Shown here in pieces: positions 1 through 13,500 of a stretch of 64,000 nucleotides of DNA (the stretch's first letter is position 1; each line of letters begins with the position of its first letter). Below the pieces are notes generated by a model. That model was not told the DNA's origin. It saw only the letters and a program-made list of their open reading frames with translations, and ran no database searches. Origin of the DNA: Pleurodeles waltl (taxonomy: Eukaryota > Chordata > Amphibia > Caudata > Salamandridae); assembly GCF_031143425.1 (NCBI RefSeq), contig NC_090437.1:848111978-848175977 (forward strand), in the 5' to 3' direction. The position numbers and the translations under genes are program-made.

Positions 1-655
1 TCGCCCCCTCTGGCAAGGGTCGTCCCCCCCCCAAACGGGTACAGAGGTTTTTGCCATTTCTGCTCCTCTTGGGGGCAGATCAGCCTATTTTTTTTAGGCC
101 CATCTGCCCCCAAGGGGGGCAGATGCCACTTAGGCACCAGGGACAATTTCTAAGTTCTTGGTGTCGGGGTGTTTGTCAACTGGCAAAGTATTTGAATTTG
201 TGAATATAACAGTTTATTTCTTCTAGTTCAAAGCGTTTGCTTTCTTTGCTGTGGATCCTTGTGGTTTTGGCAGTAGTTGTCCTGCGGTTTGCATAATTGC
301 ATGTTTTAGATAAGTGAAAGCAATTTACTCCAAAGGAGTATTGTTGACATGCATGAATGACATGTTTGTAGGTGGTGTACTAAATGCAGTATTGTGTGTG
401 AAATTGTCCTTAGATTTGAGCACAATTATATTTGTGTTGTCATATGTCTAATTTTCTTTTTTCTTTTTTCTTTTTAGTGGGATATCATTGGTGATTGCTG
501 TGTCTGTGCAGAGTAGTTGCTGGTGAGTAGCTTTTTCAGGCAAGTGAGTGGTATAGTTTTTTAATACATAACTCTTTGTGATAAAGCTACACTTTGTGTA
601 TCACTTATTTTAGTGCTGGTTGTTGTTGGCAATCCATTTGCTGTTAGTGAGGATC

Positions 656-2440
656 ATGGCTAGCTGCAGAGTGACCGCTCAGCAGGTTGTTGGCATGCTT
701 TTTGAGTCGTCTTCAGACCATGATTAAGAGACTGACGCTGAATCAGAGGCAGAGGAGGAAGTGAGAGATTCTGGCAGTGAGTTTTCTGTCCAAGAGAATT
801 CTTCTGATGAGGAAGCCACTCTCAGTGCAGAGGAAGGGCCTGTTTTAGAGGAGGACATTGATGTTCCAAGAGTGCAGGAGCCTGGGGCTGAAGGGTTTCC
901 CATTAGAAGACCTGACACCTGGATTGCCCCAAACATGGAGCAGCCACAGTTACCTGCATTTACTGGTCTCCCAGGATGTATAGTCAATACGGAAAATATT
1001 TTGCCTGTCAATTTCTTTCACTTGTTTATGGACGATGTATTTTTGGAAGAGACTGTGGAGCACACTAATTGGTATGCGGAGCATAATTTGAGGGACAACG
1101 CTGCCAGAGTTAGGCCTCAGACTAGAGCTACTCAGTGGGTTCCCACATATCTGGAAGAGATGAAAATGTTTTTAGGTTTGACTTTTTTGATGGGGTTGAT
1201 AAGGAAGCCATCACTGGCTTCTTATTGGTCTACTAGTCCCTTGATGGGAACGGCTATATTTCCTGCAACTGTGACAAGTAATCGCTATTTGCTTCTTCTT
1301 CGTATGCTGCATTTTGTAGACAATGCTTTAGCCTTGCCACGAGATCACCCTGATTGTGGCCGTCTTTTTAAGTTTAGGCCTGTCCTTGATCATTTTGTAT
1401 ATCAGGTTTCAGAGGTCTATGTTCCAGGCAAAGAGAAGTGTGGACAAGTCTTTGGTCCTTTTCAAGGGGCGTTTAGTTTTTAAGCAGTACATTCCTAGTA
1501 AGGGGGCACGGTATGGGATTAAATTGTATATGCTGTCAGAAAGCACTACAGGATACGTGTATAATTTCGGGGTCTACACAGGTAGGGATTCCAGTATTGA
1601 CCCTCCTGGTTGTCCGGCCACTTTTGGAGTTAGTGAAAAAATTGTGTGGGAACTTGGTAGACGGCTGTTTAACAAAGGTCACCATTTGTAGGTAGATAAT
1701 TTCTACACTGGAGGGCAGTTGTTCAAGTAGTTGTTTAGAGTGGACACTGTTGCTTGTGGCACAATCCGTTCTAACCGGAAAGGCTATCCTAGGGAGCTTG
1801 TCTGTAAAAAACCTGAGAGGGGACAGTGCAGTGCCTTGCGGAATAATGAGCTGCTAGCTCTGAAATTTTCAGACAGGAGGGATGTGTACATGCTATCTAC
1901 CATCCATGATGAGAGTGCTTCCCTTGTGACTGTTTGGGTCAGGTTGCCGAAGTGTGCAAACCTGCGTGCATTTTGGACTACAATAGGCACATGGGTGGTG
2001 TTGATAGAGTAGATCAGAGGTTGGAACCTTACACTGCTCTTCGTAAGTCTTACGTGTGGTATAAAAACTATGGCCCTACATTTATTTCATTTGGCAAGTT
2101 TTAATGCTTTTATTGTGTTCAAGGATTGTTCACCTGAGTCAAGGATGAATTTTTTTAAATTTCAGGAGTCAGTGATAGAGAGCCTTATTGTGGTGGAACA
2201 GGCAAGAGTTCCTAGAGTAGCAGTGGTGGAGAATGTGGCCAGATTGAAAGATCGCCACTTTCCAGATCACATTCCTCCCACTCCCAAAAAAGACTTGCCC
2301 ACCAAGAAATGTAGAGTATGTGCCAGAAGAGGAATCCAGAGGGAGAGCCGGATGTACTGCCCCGATTGCCTTTCAAAGCCTGGGCTGTGTGTGGCTGGCT
2401 GTTTCAGAAATTACCACACTATGAACATTTTTGGGGAAAT
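656..2440 (+). pseudogene. piggyBac transposase (DDE_Tnp_1_7 type), broken
   Basis: The likely start ATG is at 656, but TAA at 725-727 interrupts the frame. The acidic N-terminus (about 764-880) leads into the conserved core, with HLFMDDVFLEETVEHTNWYA near 1020 and GLTFLMGLIRKPSLASYW near 1175. The frame shifts near 1470. Beyond it are SVDKSLVLFKGRL with the first catalytic Asp, VDNFYTGG with the second (just after an in-frame TAG at about 1689), and YNRHMGGVDRVDQ near 1978 with the third, after another shift. Further stops occur near 1729 and 2101. The C-terminus at about 2310-2425 is the Cys/His-rich PHD-like finger of this superfamily (CRVCARRGIQ, YCPDCLSKPGLC, CFRNYHT). All landmarks occur in the right order, so this is a nearly full-length dead copy. 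Confidence 0.88.
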
Positions 2441-2443
2441 ACC

Positions 2444-2556
2444 GGTGTGCTTGGGGTGGCGCTTGGCTTGTGGTGTGCTTGGGGTGACGCTTGGCTGGCA
2501 GTGTGTTTGGGGTGGCGCTTGGCTGGTGGTGTGCGTAGGGTGGCACTTGGCTGGCG
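2444..2556. repeat. 28-29-bp minisatellite, about 4 copies
   Basis: Four tandem units built on GTGTGCTTGGGGTGGCGCTT plus GGCTGG begin directly behind the transposase Cys-rich finger. They keep the coding frame open past the expected end of the transposase and so inflate the apparent reading frame. Confidence 0.8.
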
Positions 2557-2673
2557 GTGCCAGCCAAACGTCAGTCCACACACTCCCATCAGCTATTGTG
2601 ACTGGGCCCCTGGCTGGCGGTGTGACTAGTCTTGTGCATGTCATGTATGAAAGGTGTGTGAATGGACTGTAAA

Positions 2674-4970
2674 ATGGTTGGAGCCTTGACGCGGCTTTAC
2701 AGCTCACGAGCTGTGAGTCATTGGTTCCGTTTTTTGGCCTTTCAGTTATTAACAGTGCATTTCACTTTTGTGAAATCTCTTGTTAATAAAATTTGATCTA
2801 CTGAACCATCACTCACCCTCGTGCCACATCCAACCAATATGTGTGGTACAAATGACTAAACCTGCTTCGCTGTAATCAGGCATCGCAGCAGACTTGTGAC
2901 ACACTGGGTGTCTCAGGTGGGACCCCGATGATGAAGCATGGTTGGTTGGTGAGGGGTCTTTTTCACATAACCTAAGTGCGTTTCTTTTCACAATTTTAGT
3001 GTTTGGCACATCACGGACGTACGTGGACACATCAAAATGATATTTTGCAAAACTACCTGTGTTTTGGGTGGGACGGGGCACCCATGTTTTTGGTCGTGAG
3101 TGCGGCCTTCATCTAGGGAAACCTACCAAACCTAGGCATTTTTTAAAGCTCAACACCCCAAGGAGTCCAGGGAGGTGTGTCTTGCGTGGATCCCCCAACA
3201 TTTTCTTACCCAGACTCCTCTTCAAACCTCAACATTTGCTTTAAAAAGCACATTTTCCTGACTTTTCTTAGTAGGATCACTGCTCCAGCACAAAATTCCT
3301 ACTCCCCAGCATTCCCCTCAGTCTCCCAAGTAAAATGACACCTCACTTGTGTGGGTCCCCAAAGCAGAGTCAGCCTAAAGATGTATAAAAGAAGAATATG
3401 TGCTTATCAACTCGCTGTGCTATCCCCTCAATCTCTACAAGTTGTTGGCCATTTTCTGTTGCAGGCACCTGGTCCACCCACACAAGTGAGGTATCATTTT
3501 TATCTGGAGATTTGGGGGAACGCTGGGTGGAAGGAAGTTTGTGGCTCCTCTCAGATTCCAGAACTTTCTGTCACCGAAATGTGAGGAAAAAGTATTTTTT
3601 TTGCCAAATTTTTAAGTTTGCAAAGGGTTCTGGGTAACAGAACCTGGTGAGAGCCCCACAAGTCACCTCTTCTTGGATTTCTCTAGGTCTCTAGTTTTCA
3701 AAAATGCACAGGTTTGGTAGGTTTCCCTAGGTGCCGGCTGAGCTAGAGGCCAAAATCCACAGGTAGACACTTTGCAAAAAACACCTCTGCTTTCTTTGAG
3801 AAAATGTGAGGTGTCCACTTTGTGTTTTGGGGCATTTCCTGTCGCGGGCACTTGGCCTACCCACACAAGTGAGGTACCATTTTTATCGGGAGACTTAGGG
3901 GAAGATAGAATAGCAAAACAAGTGTTATTGCCCCTTATCTTTCTCTATATTTTTTCCTTCCAAATATAAGAGAGTGTGTAAAAAAGACGTCTATTTGAGA
4001 AATGCCCTGTAATTCACATGCTAGTATGGGCACCCCAGAATTCAGAGATGTGCAAATAACCACTGCTCCTCAACACCTTATCTTGTGCCCATTTTGGAAA
4101 TACAAAGGTTTTCTTGATACCTATTTTTCACTCTTTACATTTCAGCAAATGAATTGCTGTATACCCGGTATAGAATGAAAACCCACTGCTAGGTGCAGCT
4201 CATTTATTGGCTCTGGGTACCTAGGGTTCTTGATGAACCTATAAGCCCTATATATCCCCGCAACCAGAAGTGTCCATCAGACGTAACGGTATATTGCTTT
4301 CAAAAATCTGACATCGCAGTAAAAAGTTACAGAGTAAAACGTAGAGAAAAATTACATTTTTTTTCACCTCAATTTCAATATTTTTTTATTTCAGTTGTTA
4401 TTTTCTGTAAGAAACCCTTGTATGATCTACACAAATTACCCATTGCTGAATTCAGAATTTTATCTACTTTTCAGAATTGTTTGGGTTTCTGGGATCCAGC
4501 ATTAGTTTCACATCCATTTCTGTCACTGACTGGAAGGAGACTGAAAGCACAAAAAATCGTAAAAATGGGGTATGTCCCAGTAAAATGCCAAAATTGTGTT
4601 GAAAAATGTTGTTTTCTGATTCAGGTCTGCCTGTTCCTGAAAGCTGGAAGCTGGTGATTTTAGCTCCACAAACCCTTTGATGATGCCATTTTCAGGGACA
4701 AACAAAACAAGCCTTCTGCAGACCTTTTTTCCCATTTTGTTGAAAAAAACAAAATTTTCACTGTATTTTGGCTATTTTCTTGGCCTTCTTCAGGGGAACC
4801 CACAAAGTCTGGGTACCTCTAGAATCCCTAGGATGTTGGGAAAAAAGGACACAAATTTGGCGTGGATAGCTTATGTGGACAAAAAGTTATGAGGACCTAA
4901 GTGCGCCCTGCCCCAACTAGCCAAAAAAAGGCCTGGCACCTGAGTGGGAAAAGGCCTGGCAGCGAAGGGG
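2674..4970. other. Non-coding half of the piggyBac-like element
   Basis: No reading frame with family resemblance is visible. The segment 3442-3530 (from GCCATTTTCTGTTGCAGGCA through the CACAAGTGAGGTA motif) recurs in diverged form at 3828-3905, so the region contains an internal duplication about 390 bp apart. AATAAA near 2785 could be a poly(A) signal for the upstream transposase. Confidence 0.5.
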
Positions 4971-4984
4971 TTAAACTGGTATTT

Positions 4985-5150
4985 AGAAGCAACAACACAG
5001 TCAACGGCGGAGGGAGGGTGTGGACAAGCAACATCACAGACAACAGAAGGAGGGAGGATGGGTGGAGTAAGCAACAACATGGATAACAACAGAGGGAGGA
5101 AAGGCAGGATAAGGGAAGCAACAACACAGACAACAATGGAGGCAGAATAC
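4985..5150. repeat. Diverged tandem repeat, about 40-55-bp units
   Basis: The motif AGCAACAACACAGACAACA followed by a GGAGGGAGGA-type purine block occurs four times with substitutions and indels, starting just outside the TTAA end of the piggyBac element. Confidence 0.6.
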
Positions 5151-5240
5151 AGCACACACAGAAAGAGGAGGTAACAAGGAGAAAAACATTTTTTTTCCTT
5201 ATTACTCCTGCTTCAGGGAGGTGTAGCTTTTTGATGAATT

Positions 5241-5270
5241 CCCAGGTTTACTATGTTTAGTAAATCTGGG
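5241..5270. repeat. Hairpin-forming inverted repeat
   Basis: The arms CCCAGGTTTACTA and TAGTAAATCTGGG pair with one mismatch around the 4-nt loop TGTT. It stands in otherwise unassigned sequence (5151-5591) in which I see no gene; it may belong to a small MITE whose edges I cannot place. Confidence 0.5.
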
Positions 5271-5591
5271 GATACGCCAAAATCCATGTATGGATGCAGG
5301 GAAATGTCCATTCTCCACCCATGAAATGCCTCCCTAACACAAAGCAGCACAGGGCAGCCTTATGCACTGCATTGCATTACATATTGGGAAAAATCCCACT
5401 CAAAGCCACACAAATCTAATCTGTATGGCTTTGTAAATCACAAGTACAATTTTGCAGAGCAGCTGCAATGCACGGATCTTTGAAAGTGTTAGAGTACTAG
5501 CCCCACAAATTGCTGCAAGCCGAATGTGTTGTAAGATTGACCAGGAGGAGGACTGAGGGTAGGTTGGAGTTCTCCTACCAAGAAAATAAAA

Positions 5592-6690
5592 AACACAGTC
5601 CACCGCAATGGAGTTGCTGCACTGCTTCTCTTTGAACTCTCAGCTCCCTTCGATACTGTTGAACATGACATGCTAATTCAAAGACTCCACGAAGCCGGCA
5701 TAGAAGGGACTGCTCTCGACTGGATTACATCTTACCTTCAAAACAGAACTAATATTATCTATTCTCCTACCTTCTCGTCCAAACCCCACCTCGCAAAAGC
5801 AGGGGTCCCCCAAGGATCAATCATCTCACCTATGCTATTCAACATCTACATGATGTCATTACCAGAACTAATCAATGATTTTCAACTCACATGCTACAAC
5901 TATGCAGATGGCACACAAATACTACTTAAATTGGAATGCCCCAAAGACATTGAACACTTATAAATCTTCAGACGCCTCAGAGCCATTGATCAGTGGATAA
6001 CTTGGAGCCATCTCAAACTGAATGCTTCCAAAACAGAAATACTCATGTGTGGTGACTGGAAAAATTATGACCCACTGTGCACTTGGCCTGACGATCTGGG
6101 ACCACCTCTTCAAGTATCCAAGGAAGTTAAAAACCTTGGAATTACCATGGACTCAAAGTTAACAATGAATGCCCAAGTGGACAAATTAGCACAATCAAGC
6201 TTCATCACCTTGAAGACCCTGCAATGCATCTTCCCCCACCTAGGATTACCATGGATCATCTCTATCTATTATGAAAAAACTACAACGTATTAAGAACTCA
6301 GCTGCAAGACTACTATTACATGTAAAGCCACACGCCCACATCTCCCATTCCTCGAGAGCGCTACACTAGTTACCCATTGCCAGAAGATCCACCTTCAAGC
6401 TGCTTTGTATCACCCACAAGGTTACACATGGAACAGGAGCGCTTTTCATTAGAAACAAAGTAACCAAATACATTCAACAAAGAAACCTCCGCTCAAGATT
6501 GAGACCCTGCTTTAAAACACCAGAATACAAGAAAAAGACAATAAGTGGTACATCCTTCTCATGTTCAAACAGCTAAACTATGAAATTCATTACCCCAATA
6601 TAAGATCCACAGATAACTATCTTGTCTTCAGAAGACTACTCAAGAGTCGGTTCTTTCCTTCATAACCACTATATAGAAACAGCAATGGAC
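5592..6690 (+). pseudogene. LINE reverse transcriptase, C-terminal half of ORF2, broken
   Basis: The frame opens in the middle of the RT domain. LLLFELSAPFDTVEHDM (about 5622-5672) is motif A of non-LTR RTs, with the FDTV catalytic Asp. GVPQGSIISPMLFNIYM near 5805 is motif B. The YADD box near 5900 reads YADGTQ, so the second catalytic Asp is lost. A stop follows at about 5961. The next frames carry the thumb and C-terminal region (LKLNASKTEILMCGDW near 6010-6060, KNSAARLLLHVKPHAHISH near 6290-6345) with stops and frameshifts up to about 6690. It is clearly inactive. Confidence 0.85.
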
Positions 6691-7920
6691 TGCATCCACC
6701 TATGTTGATAAATATTTATAATCTGATTATGTGTATATTCTAGATATGTATAGTTGTTTCAGAAATATGTATAGTTACTATTTCATAATAATAAATTATA
6801 CACATAAATTATATATGTATACGTGTGTATGTGTGTGTGTGCGTGTGAGTATACATATATATGTGCACATTATTCTATGCTTAACATGTTCATAGGTCAT
6901 TGCATAGCTCCTAGATAAGTTGTTATATTAGATACTTCTGAATCCCTGCAATGAGCTAATATTAACTTAACTATTTAACAGCAAGCATTTCGCTAGTGAA
7001 AAATTGAGGAAAGATAAATGAATGTTAGAAAAGTACACTTATTGATTAACTTCAAATATTACGAATCTTGAAAGTCTATGTTTATGCAATACTACTTTTC
7101 TTCTCATATTATTATACCCATTATTATATTCCTCGCACATATGCTCCCTTTATGTGTATTTACATATCTATTTATTTATTATACTAGTCCTACTGTACTA
7201 GAGAAAAAATGAATGTAAACATTTAAAATTAAATCAAAAAATAAATAAACTATATTTATATATATACAGTATATATAATATATTTATACATAAAATAATA
7301 CATAAATAAAAAATGATATACTTTTTAATCTCTAGTAGGCTTTACTCTGTCTCCCCATCACCTTATGTCTCTATCAATCTATCCTCCATCCCCACTTTGA
7401 CACATTTCCAACCCATTCTACTACTTTAATCTCTAAAATAACCCTGCCTAAGCTCTTCCCTCCTCTAGGGCATCTAGCCCACCACAAACCTCAGTTTACT
7501 ACCATGATCTCCCAAAGAAACCTACTAAATTCTTCCTCATTCATCTCATCTTTGACTCATCCAAAACCCCTCTTGCTTCTATGATCTCCCTAACCCCTTC
7601 CCACAGACTCTTTCCTCCTCCATCTTTTCTTTACTCATCCCAAGCCTCATCCTATTACCATAAACTCCCAATTAACACTTCTGGATTCTTCCATCCTCTA
7701 TCCCTCCATTACGCTAGTTAATTCAACTAGCACATTCACATATCCTCTGCTCAAATTAACTCATAATAATACTAATACTGTACTCATAAGTCCCTATACT
7801 AATCCACCACCACTAATTCCTCTTGGGTTCTGGAGTAGCATGCTACTCGCTGAAAATTGCTTTGACACCTCATCAGGGGTAGTAAGCACTATATAAATAC
7901 AATTACAATACAATACAATA
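5592..7920 (+). mobile_element. 5'-truncated CR1/L2-group LINE
   Basis: A decayed reverse transcriptase (5592-6690) is followed by about 1.2 kb of AT-rich, gene-free sequence. The element ends in GTAAGCACTATATAAATAC followed by a short (ACAAT)n tail at about 7900-7920. A 3' GCGCTATATAAAT-like motif plus a short tandem tail instead of poly(A) is typical of the L2/CR1 group. There is no endonuclease domain upstream, so the copy is 5' truncated. A TG/TA-rich microsatellite at about 6799-6866 lies in the 3' part. Confidence 0.7.
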
Positions 7921-9182
7921 GAGATATCTATGCTGCCTGAGTCATGCCCAATATGTCTGCTAAATAATATGGATATTACATGTGCGAGGGAACTTAGTTG
8001 AGGTATGTCTCACAAATGAGCAATCTTGACATACATTTGCAGAGCACTGTGGTCTTAAAAAAGCACTTTAGAGATGAATTGTGGCACAGTCCCCTCAGCC
8101 ACTCCTCCTGATACTGCTGCCATCAAAAGCATGGAGAGGCAGCAAAGGCTGACCAACACACTGGTAGTGGTCATGATAGCATAAATATCTAGTACTGATA
8201 AACACTGCTAAATGAAATAAAGCATGTGGGAAGAGGCAGGGGTCAAGGTCTGGTGGCTTGTAGCCAGCAGGGCACAACCCTGGCACCACTGTTGATGACC
8301 TACTAAAAATTCACTATTTTGTTAGATGAATGCCTGCAAGAGCATGCTAATTCTGTCCTAAACACTGCATACTATAAACTTTCTACACTTAAATTGTTGT
8401 GAAGCAAAAACAATTGTGTTCTGAAATAGAATATGGAAAAGTCAGCACTTCACCTTGTATTGCTCTATTTGAAGGACAGTCTTGAGGACTCCTTGGAACT
8501 CTCACAAACATCCATTAATTGTTCATGCAAATGAACATTTAAACCTATTTTTTTGCCATTATTTTGAACAGCTTCTGAGCTTATAAATGATATTTTAAAA
8601 GGTATTTGAAACTACAGTCTTATATCCCTGGCAGTAAATAATTTTGTGAGTTTATTTTTGAGAAGTACAATATCTACTGATGTTGATTAATTATGTACAA
8701 TCACACAATGAAGACTGGCACATCAAAGGAAAACAACAACAGTAGTGACAATGAAGCATGTTTATGACATCTTAATGGACAACGGATCAATCGAATAACC
8801 ATCGTAGAAAGGAACTTAACAACTGACCTAAAATGTCCTAGCATCCTCAGTACAAATATACTTCTGCTAAGACGTATAACAGACAAATGTCAGAAAATGT
8901 CACAATGCAAGTCAGTAATAAGGACTTTAGTAAAAGAGTGGTGGTAATGATGGCATCATTAGGACCCCCAGGCTTCAATATACCCAATTTTGTTATCAAA
9001 TATACATCCCTCATCTTTCTTCGGGTGTCCAAACAACCACTGAAATACACTTCTAGGCACCCATGACCTCATGGAAAGGCACTGAGAGGTTCCCAGGTTA
9101 TCAGGCAGAAGCCAACAGCAAAGTTCACTCCAAGACCAGTTGTCACTGGTTAGCTGAGTACTTCACGTAAAGCATTTGGGTC
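7921..9182. other. No gene recognised
   Basis: This 1.26-kb stretch between the LINE tail and the outer LTR-like element has only short random open frames on both strands. I see no terminal repeats, tandem repeats or RNA gene. Confidence 0.5.
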
Positions 9183-10594
9183 TGTTGGAAAATGGCCCTC
9201 TCTGAAGGGTCACCCCAAATGACTTGCCACCCTCCTCCTCTTTTTCTGACCTCATTTATGTTGTCTTTAGGACTCTGGACACTTTACCACTGCTAACCAG
9301 TGCTAAAGTGCATGTGCTTTCCCCGTAAAAACATAGTAACATTGGCTCATACCCAATTTGCAGATTTAGTGTACTTGTAATTCCCTATTAAAGTGCACTA
9401 CATGTGTCCAGGGCCTGTAAATTAAATGCTACTAGTAGGCCTGCATCAATGATTGTGCCACCCACATAAGTAGCCCCTTAACCATTAATCAGGCCTGCCA
9501 TTGCAAGCACTGTGTGCAGTTTCACTGCCACTTTGATTTGCCATTGAAAACTACTTGCCAAGCCTTAAACTCCCATTTTTCTACATTTAAGTAACCCTTG
9601 AGGTAGGCCCTAGGTAGCCCATAGGGCAGAGTGCTATGCAAGTAAAAGGTGGCACATGTACCAGTAGTGACAAACTTATAAATTCGTTCCTCACTACTGT
9701 TAGGACTGCTCCTCTCAGAGGCTAGCAGTAGAACTTCCCTTATATACTTTTAAGTGGTAGATTCTGATCTGAAAGGTGTAGCCCTGTCATGTTTAGTATG
9801 GCCGGAATGGTAATAGAAACTCCTGCTTACTGGTGAAGTTGTATTTAATATTACTTTTTTAGAAATGACACTTTTAGAAAGTGGGCATGTCTCTGCAATT
9901 ACTTTCATATGGCCTGTGCTTGTTGACAGCTCCCCTTGTGTATTCCACCCAGACAGCCATAAACACAGGACACTCAGTCACATCTGCATTCATATGCATA
10001 CTAAATAGGTTTCCTTGGGCAGGAAAGGTGAAGGGGCCCTCTCTTGCACTTCAAGAGCCAGTAGCCTGCCCTCACACAAAGGACTGATAACCCTCCACAG
10101 GGATCCTAGCAGACAAGGCTGGGTTGAAAGGGGAACATGTGCACTTCAAAACCACTCTTTGAAGTTTCCCCCACTTCAAAGGCATTGTTGGGTATCTATA
10201 CTTGGTCTGTGACTCTCCAAAATAGACACTTCTGGATCTACACCTGGACTCTGTCAGAGGGAGTGCCTGGTTGCCAAAAGGACTCATCTGACCTGCTTTG
10301 CTGAAAACGACTGCTAGCCCTGCTAAGTGCTGACTCTGCTGGAAGCACTCTGTCGTCCCTATAAGTGCTCTCCAAGGGCTTGGATTGCGCTTGCCTCCTG
10401 TTCTGAAGTCTCAGGGCCACAAAGACCACCGAAGAGAAGAAAATCCCGGTGCATTGGAAAATCAAAGCAATGCTTGCAGAAATTGAGACAGCGCCTGCCT
10501 CGAGGCAGAAAAATCACTGCATCGTCTACTGGATCGACACAGCACCTGGTCCTTCTGACAAGTGCATCAAGGATTTTGAATGCCTCGTCCCCGG

Positions 10595-13500
10595 TGTAGG
10601 AGGCTGGACTGGCTTGTAGTGAGTACCAAGGGGTACTTACACCTTGCACCAGGCCCAGTTATCCCTTATTAGTGTATAGGGTGTCTAGCAGCTTAGGCTG
10701 ATAGATAATGGTAGCTTAGCAGAGCAGCTTAGGCTGAACTAGGAGACGTGTGAAGCTACTACAGTACCACTTAGTGTCATATGCACAATATCATAAGAAA
10801 ACACAATACACAGTTATACTAAAAATAAAGGTACTTTATTTTTATGACAATATGCCAAAGTATCTCAGAGTGTACCCTCAGTGAGAGGATAGGAAATATA
10901 CACAAGATATATATACACAATAGCAAAAATATGCAGTATAGTCTTAGAAAACAGTGCAAACAATGTATAGTTACAATAGGATGCAATGGGGAAACATAGG
11001 GATAGGAGCAACACAAACCATATACTCCAAAAGTGGAATGCGAACCACGAATGGACCCCAAACCTATGTGACCTTGTAGAGGGTCGCTGGGACTATTAGA
11101 AAATAGTGAGAGTTAGAAAAATAACCCTCCCCAAGACCCTGAAAAGTGAGTGCAAAGTGCACTAAAGTTCCCCTAAGGACAAAGAAGTCGTGTTAGAGGA
11201 ATAATGCAGGAAAGACACAAACCAACAATGCAACAACTGTGGATTTCCAATCTAGGGTACCTGTGGAACAAGGGGACCAAGTCCAAAAGTCACAAGCAAG
11301 TCGGAGATGGGCAGATGCCCAGGAAATGCCAGCTGCGGGTGCAAAGAAGCTTCTACTGGACAGAAGAAGCTGTGGTTTCTGCAGGAACGAAAAGGGCTAG
11401 AGACTTTCCCTTTGGTGGACGGATCCCTCTTGCCGTGGAGAGTCGTGCAGAAGTGTTTTCCCGCCGAAAGAATGCCAACAAGCCTTGTTAGTTGCAAATC
11501 GTGCAGTTAGCGTTTTTGGATGCTGCTGTGGCCCTGGAGGGACCAGGAGGTCGCAAATTGGACCAGGAGAGAGAAGGGATATCGAGCAAGACAAGGAGCC
11601 CTCTCAGCAGCAGGTAGCACCCGGAGAAGTGCCAGAAACAGGCACTACAAGGATGCGTGAAACAGTGCTCACCCAAAGTGCACAAGAAGTCCCACGTCGC
11701 CGGAGAACAACTTAGGAGGTCGTGCAATGCAGGTTAGAGTGCCGTGGACCCAGGCTGGACTGTGCACAAAGGATTTCTGCCGGAAGTGCACGGAGGCCGG
11801 AGTAGCTGCAAAAGTCGCGGTTCCCAGCAATGCAGCCCAGCGAGGTGAGGCAAGGACTTACCTCCACCAAACTTGGACTGAAGAGTCACTGGACTATGGG
11901 GGTCACTTGGACAGAGTTGCTGGATTCGAGGGACCTCGCTCGTCGTGCTGAGAGGAGACCCAAGGGACCGGTAATGCAGCTTTTTGGTGCCTGCGGTTGC
12001 AGGGGGAAGATTCCGTCGACCCACGGGAGATTTCTTCGGAGCTTCTGGTGCAGAGAGGAGGCAGACTACCCCCACAGCATGCACAGACAGGAAAACAGTC
12101 GAAAAGGCTGCAGGATCAGCGTAACAGAGTTGCAGTAGTCGTCTTAGCTACTTTGTTGCAGGTTTGCAGGCTTCCAGCGCGGTCAGCAGTCGATTCCTTA
12201 TCAGAAGGCGAAGAGAGAGATGCAGAGGAACTCGGCTGAGCTCTTGCATTCGTTATCTAAAGTTTCCCCAGAGACAGAGACCCTAAAAAGCCAGAAAAGA
12301 GGGTTTGGCTACCTAGGAGAGAGGATAGGCTAGCAAAACCTGAAGGAGCCTATCACAAGGAGTCTCTGACGTCACCTGGTGGCACTGGCCACTCAGAGCA
12401 GTCCAGTGTGCCAGCAGCACCTCTGTTTCCAAGATGGCAGAGGTCTGGAGCACACTGGAGGAGCTCTGGACACCTCCCAGGGGAGGTGCAGGTCAGGGGA
12501 GTGGTCACTCCCCTTTCCTTTGTCCAGTTTCGCGCCAGAGCAGGGCTAAGGGGTCCCCTGAACCGGTGTAGACTGGCTTATGCAGAATTGGGCACCTCTG
12601 TGCCCAACAAAGCATTTCCAGAGGCTGGGGGAGGCTACTCCTCCCCTGCCTTCACACCATTTTCCAAAGGGAGAGGGTGTCACACCCTCTCTCAGAGGAA
12701 GTTCTTTGTTCTGCCATCCTGGGCCAGGCCTGGCTGGACCCCAGGAGGGCAGATGCCTGTCTGAGGGGTTGGCAGCAGCAGCAGCTGCAGTGAAACCCCA
12801 GGAAGGGCAGTTTGGCAGTACCAGGGTCTGTGCTACAGACCACTGGGATCAAGGGATTGTGCCAACTATGCCAGGATGGCATAGAGGGGGCAATTCCATG
12901 ATCATAGACATGTTACATGGCCATATTCGGAGTTACCATTGTGAAGCTACATATAGGTAGTGACCTATATGTAGTGCACGCGTGTAATGGTGTCCCCGCA
13001 CTCACAAAGTTCAGGGAATTGGCTCTGAACAATGTGGGGGCACCTTGGCTAGTGCCAGGGTGCCCTCACACTAAGTAACTTTGCACCTAACCTTTACCAG
13101 GTAAAGGTTAGACATATAGGTGACATATAAGTTACTTAAGTGCAGTGTAAAATGGCTGTGAAATAATGTGGATGTTATTTCACTCAGGCTGCAGTGGCAG
13201 GCCTGTGTAAGAATTGTCAGAGCTCCCTATGGGTGGCAAAAGAAATGCTGCAGCCCATAGGGATCTCCTGGAACCCCAATACCCTGGGTACCTCAGTACC
13301 ATATACTAGGGAATTATAAGGGTGTTCCAGTAAGCCAATGTAAATTGGTAAAATGGTCACTAGCCTGTTAGTGACAATTTGGAAAGAAATGAGAGAGCAT
13401 AACCACTGAGGTTCTGGTTAGCAGAGCCTCAGTGAGACAGTTAGGCACCACACAGGGAACACATACATATAGGCCACAAACTTATGAGCACTGGGGTCCT

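Larger units (their letters stand above)
1..4974 (+). mobile_element. piggyBac-like DNA transposon, 5' end outside the window
   Basis: A decayed piggyBac transposase lies at 656-2440. About 2.3 kb further on, the sequence ends in GGCAGCGAAGGGG followed by TTAA at 4971-4974, the target-site tetranucleotide used by the piggyBac superfamily. The last 230 bases contain a doubled motif, GGCCTGGCACCTGAG then GGCCTGGCAGCGAAG, as expected for subterminal repeats. The other terminus is not in the window, so the full length is unknown. That 2674-4970 belongs to the same element is inferred from the absence of another boundary and from the TTAA end. Confidence 0.6.

Noticed and set aside
11734..12084. 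116-codon minus-strand frame in the inner LTR-like element
   Set aside because: GC-rich LTR sequence with several overlapping short frames on both strands; no domain or conserved start.
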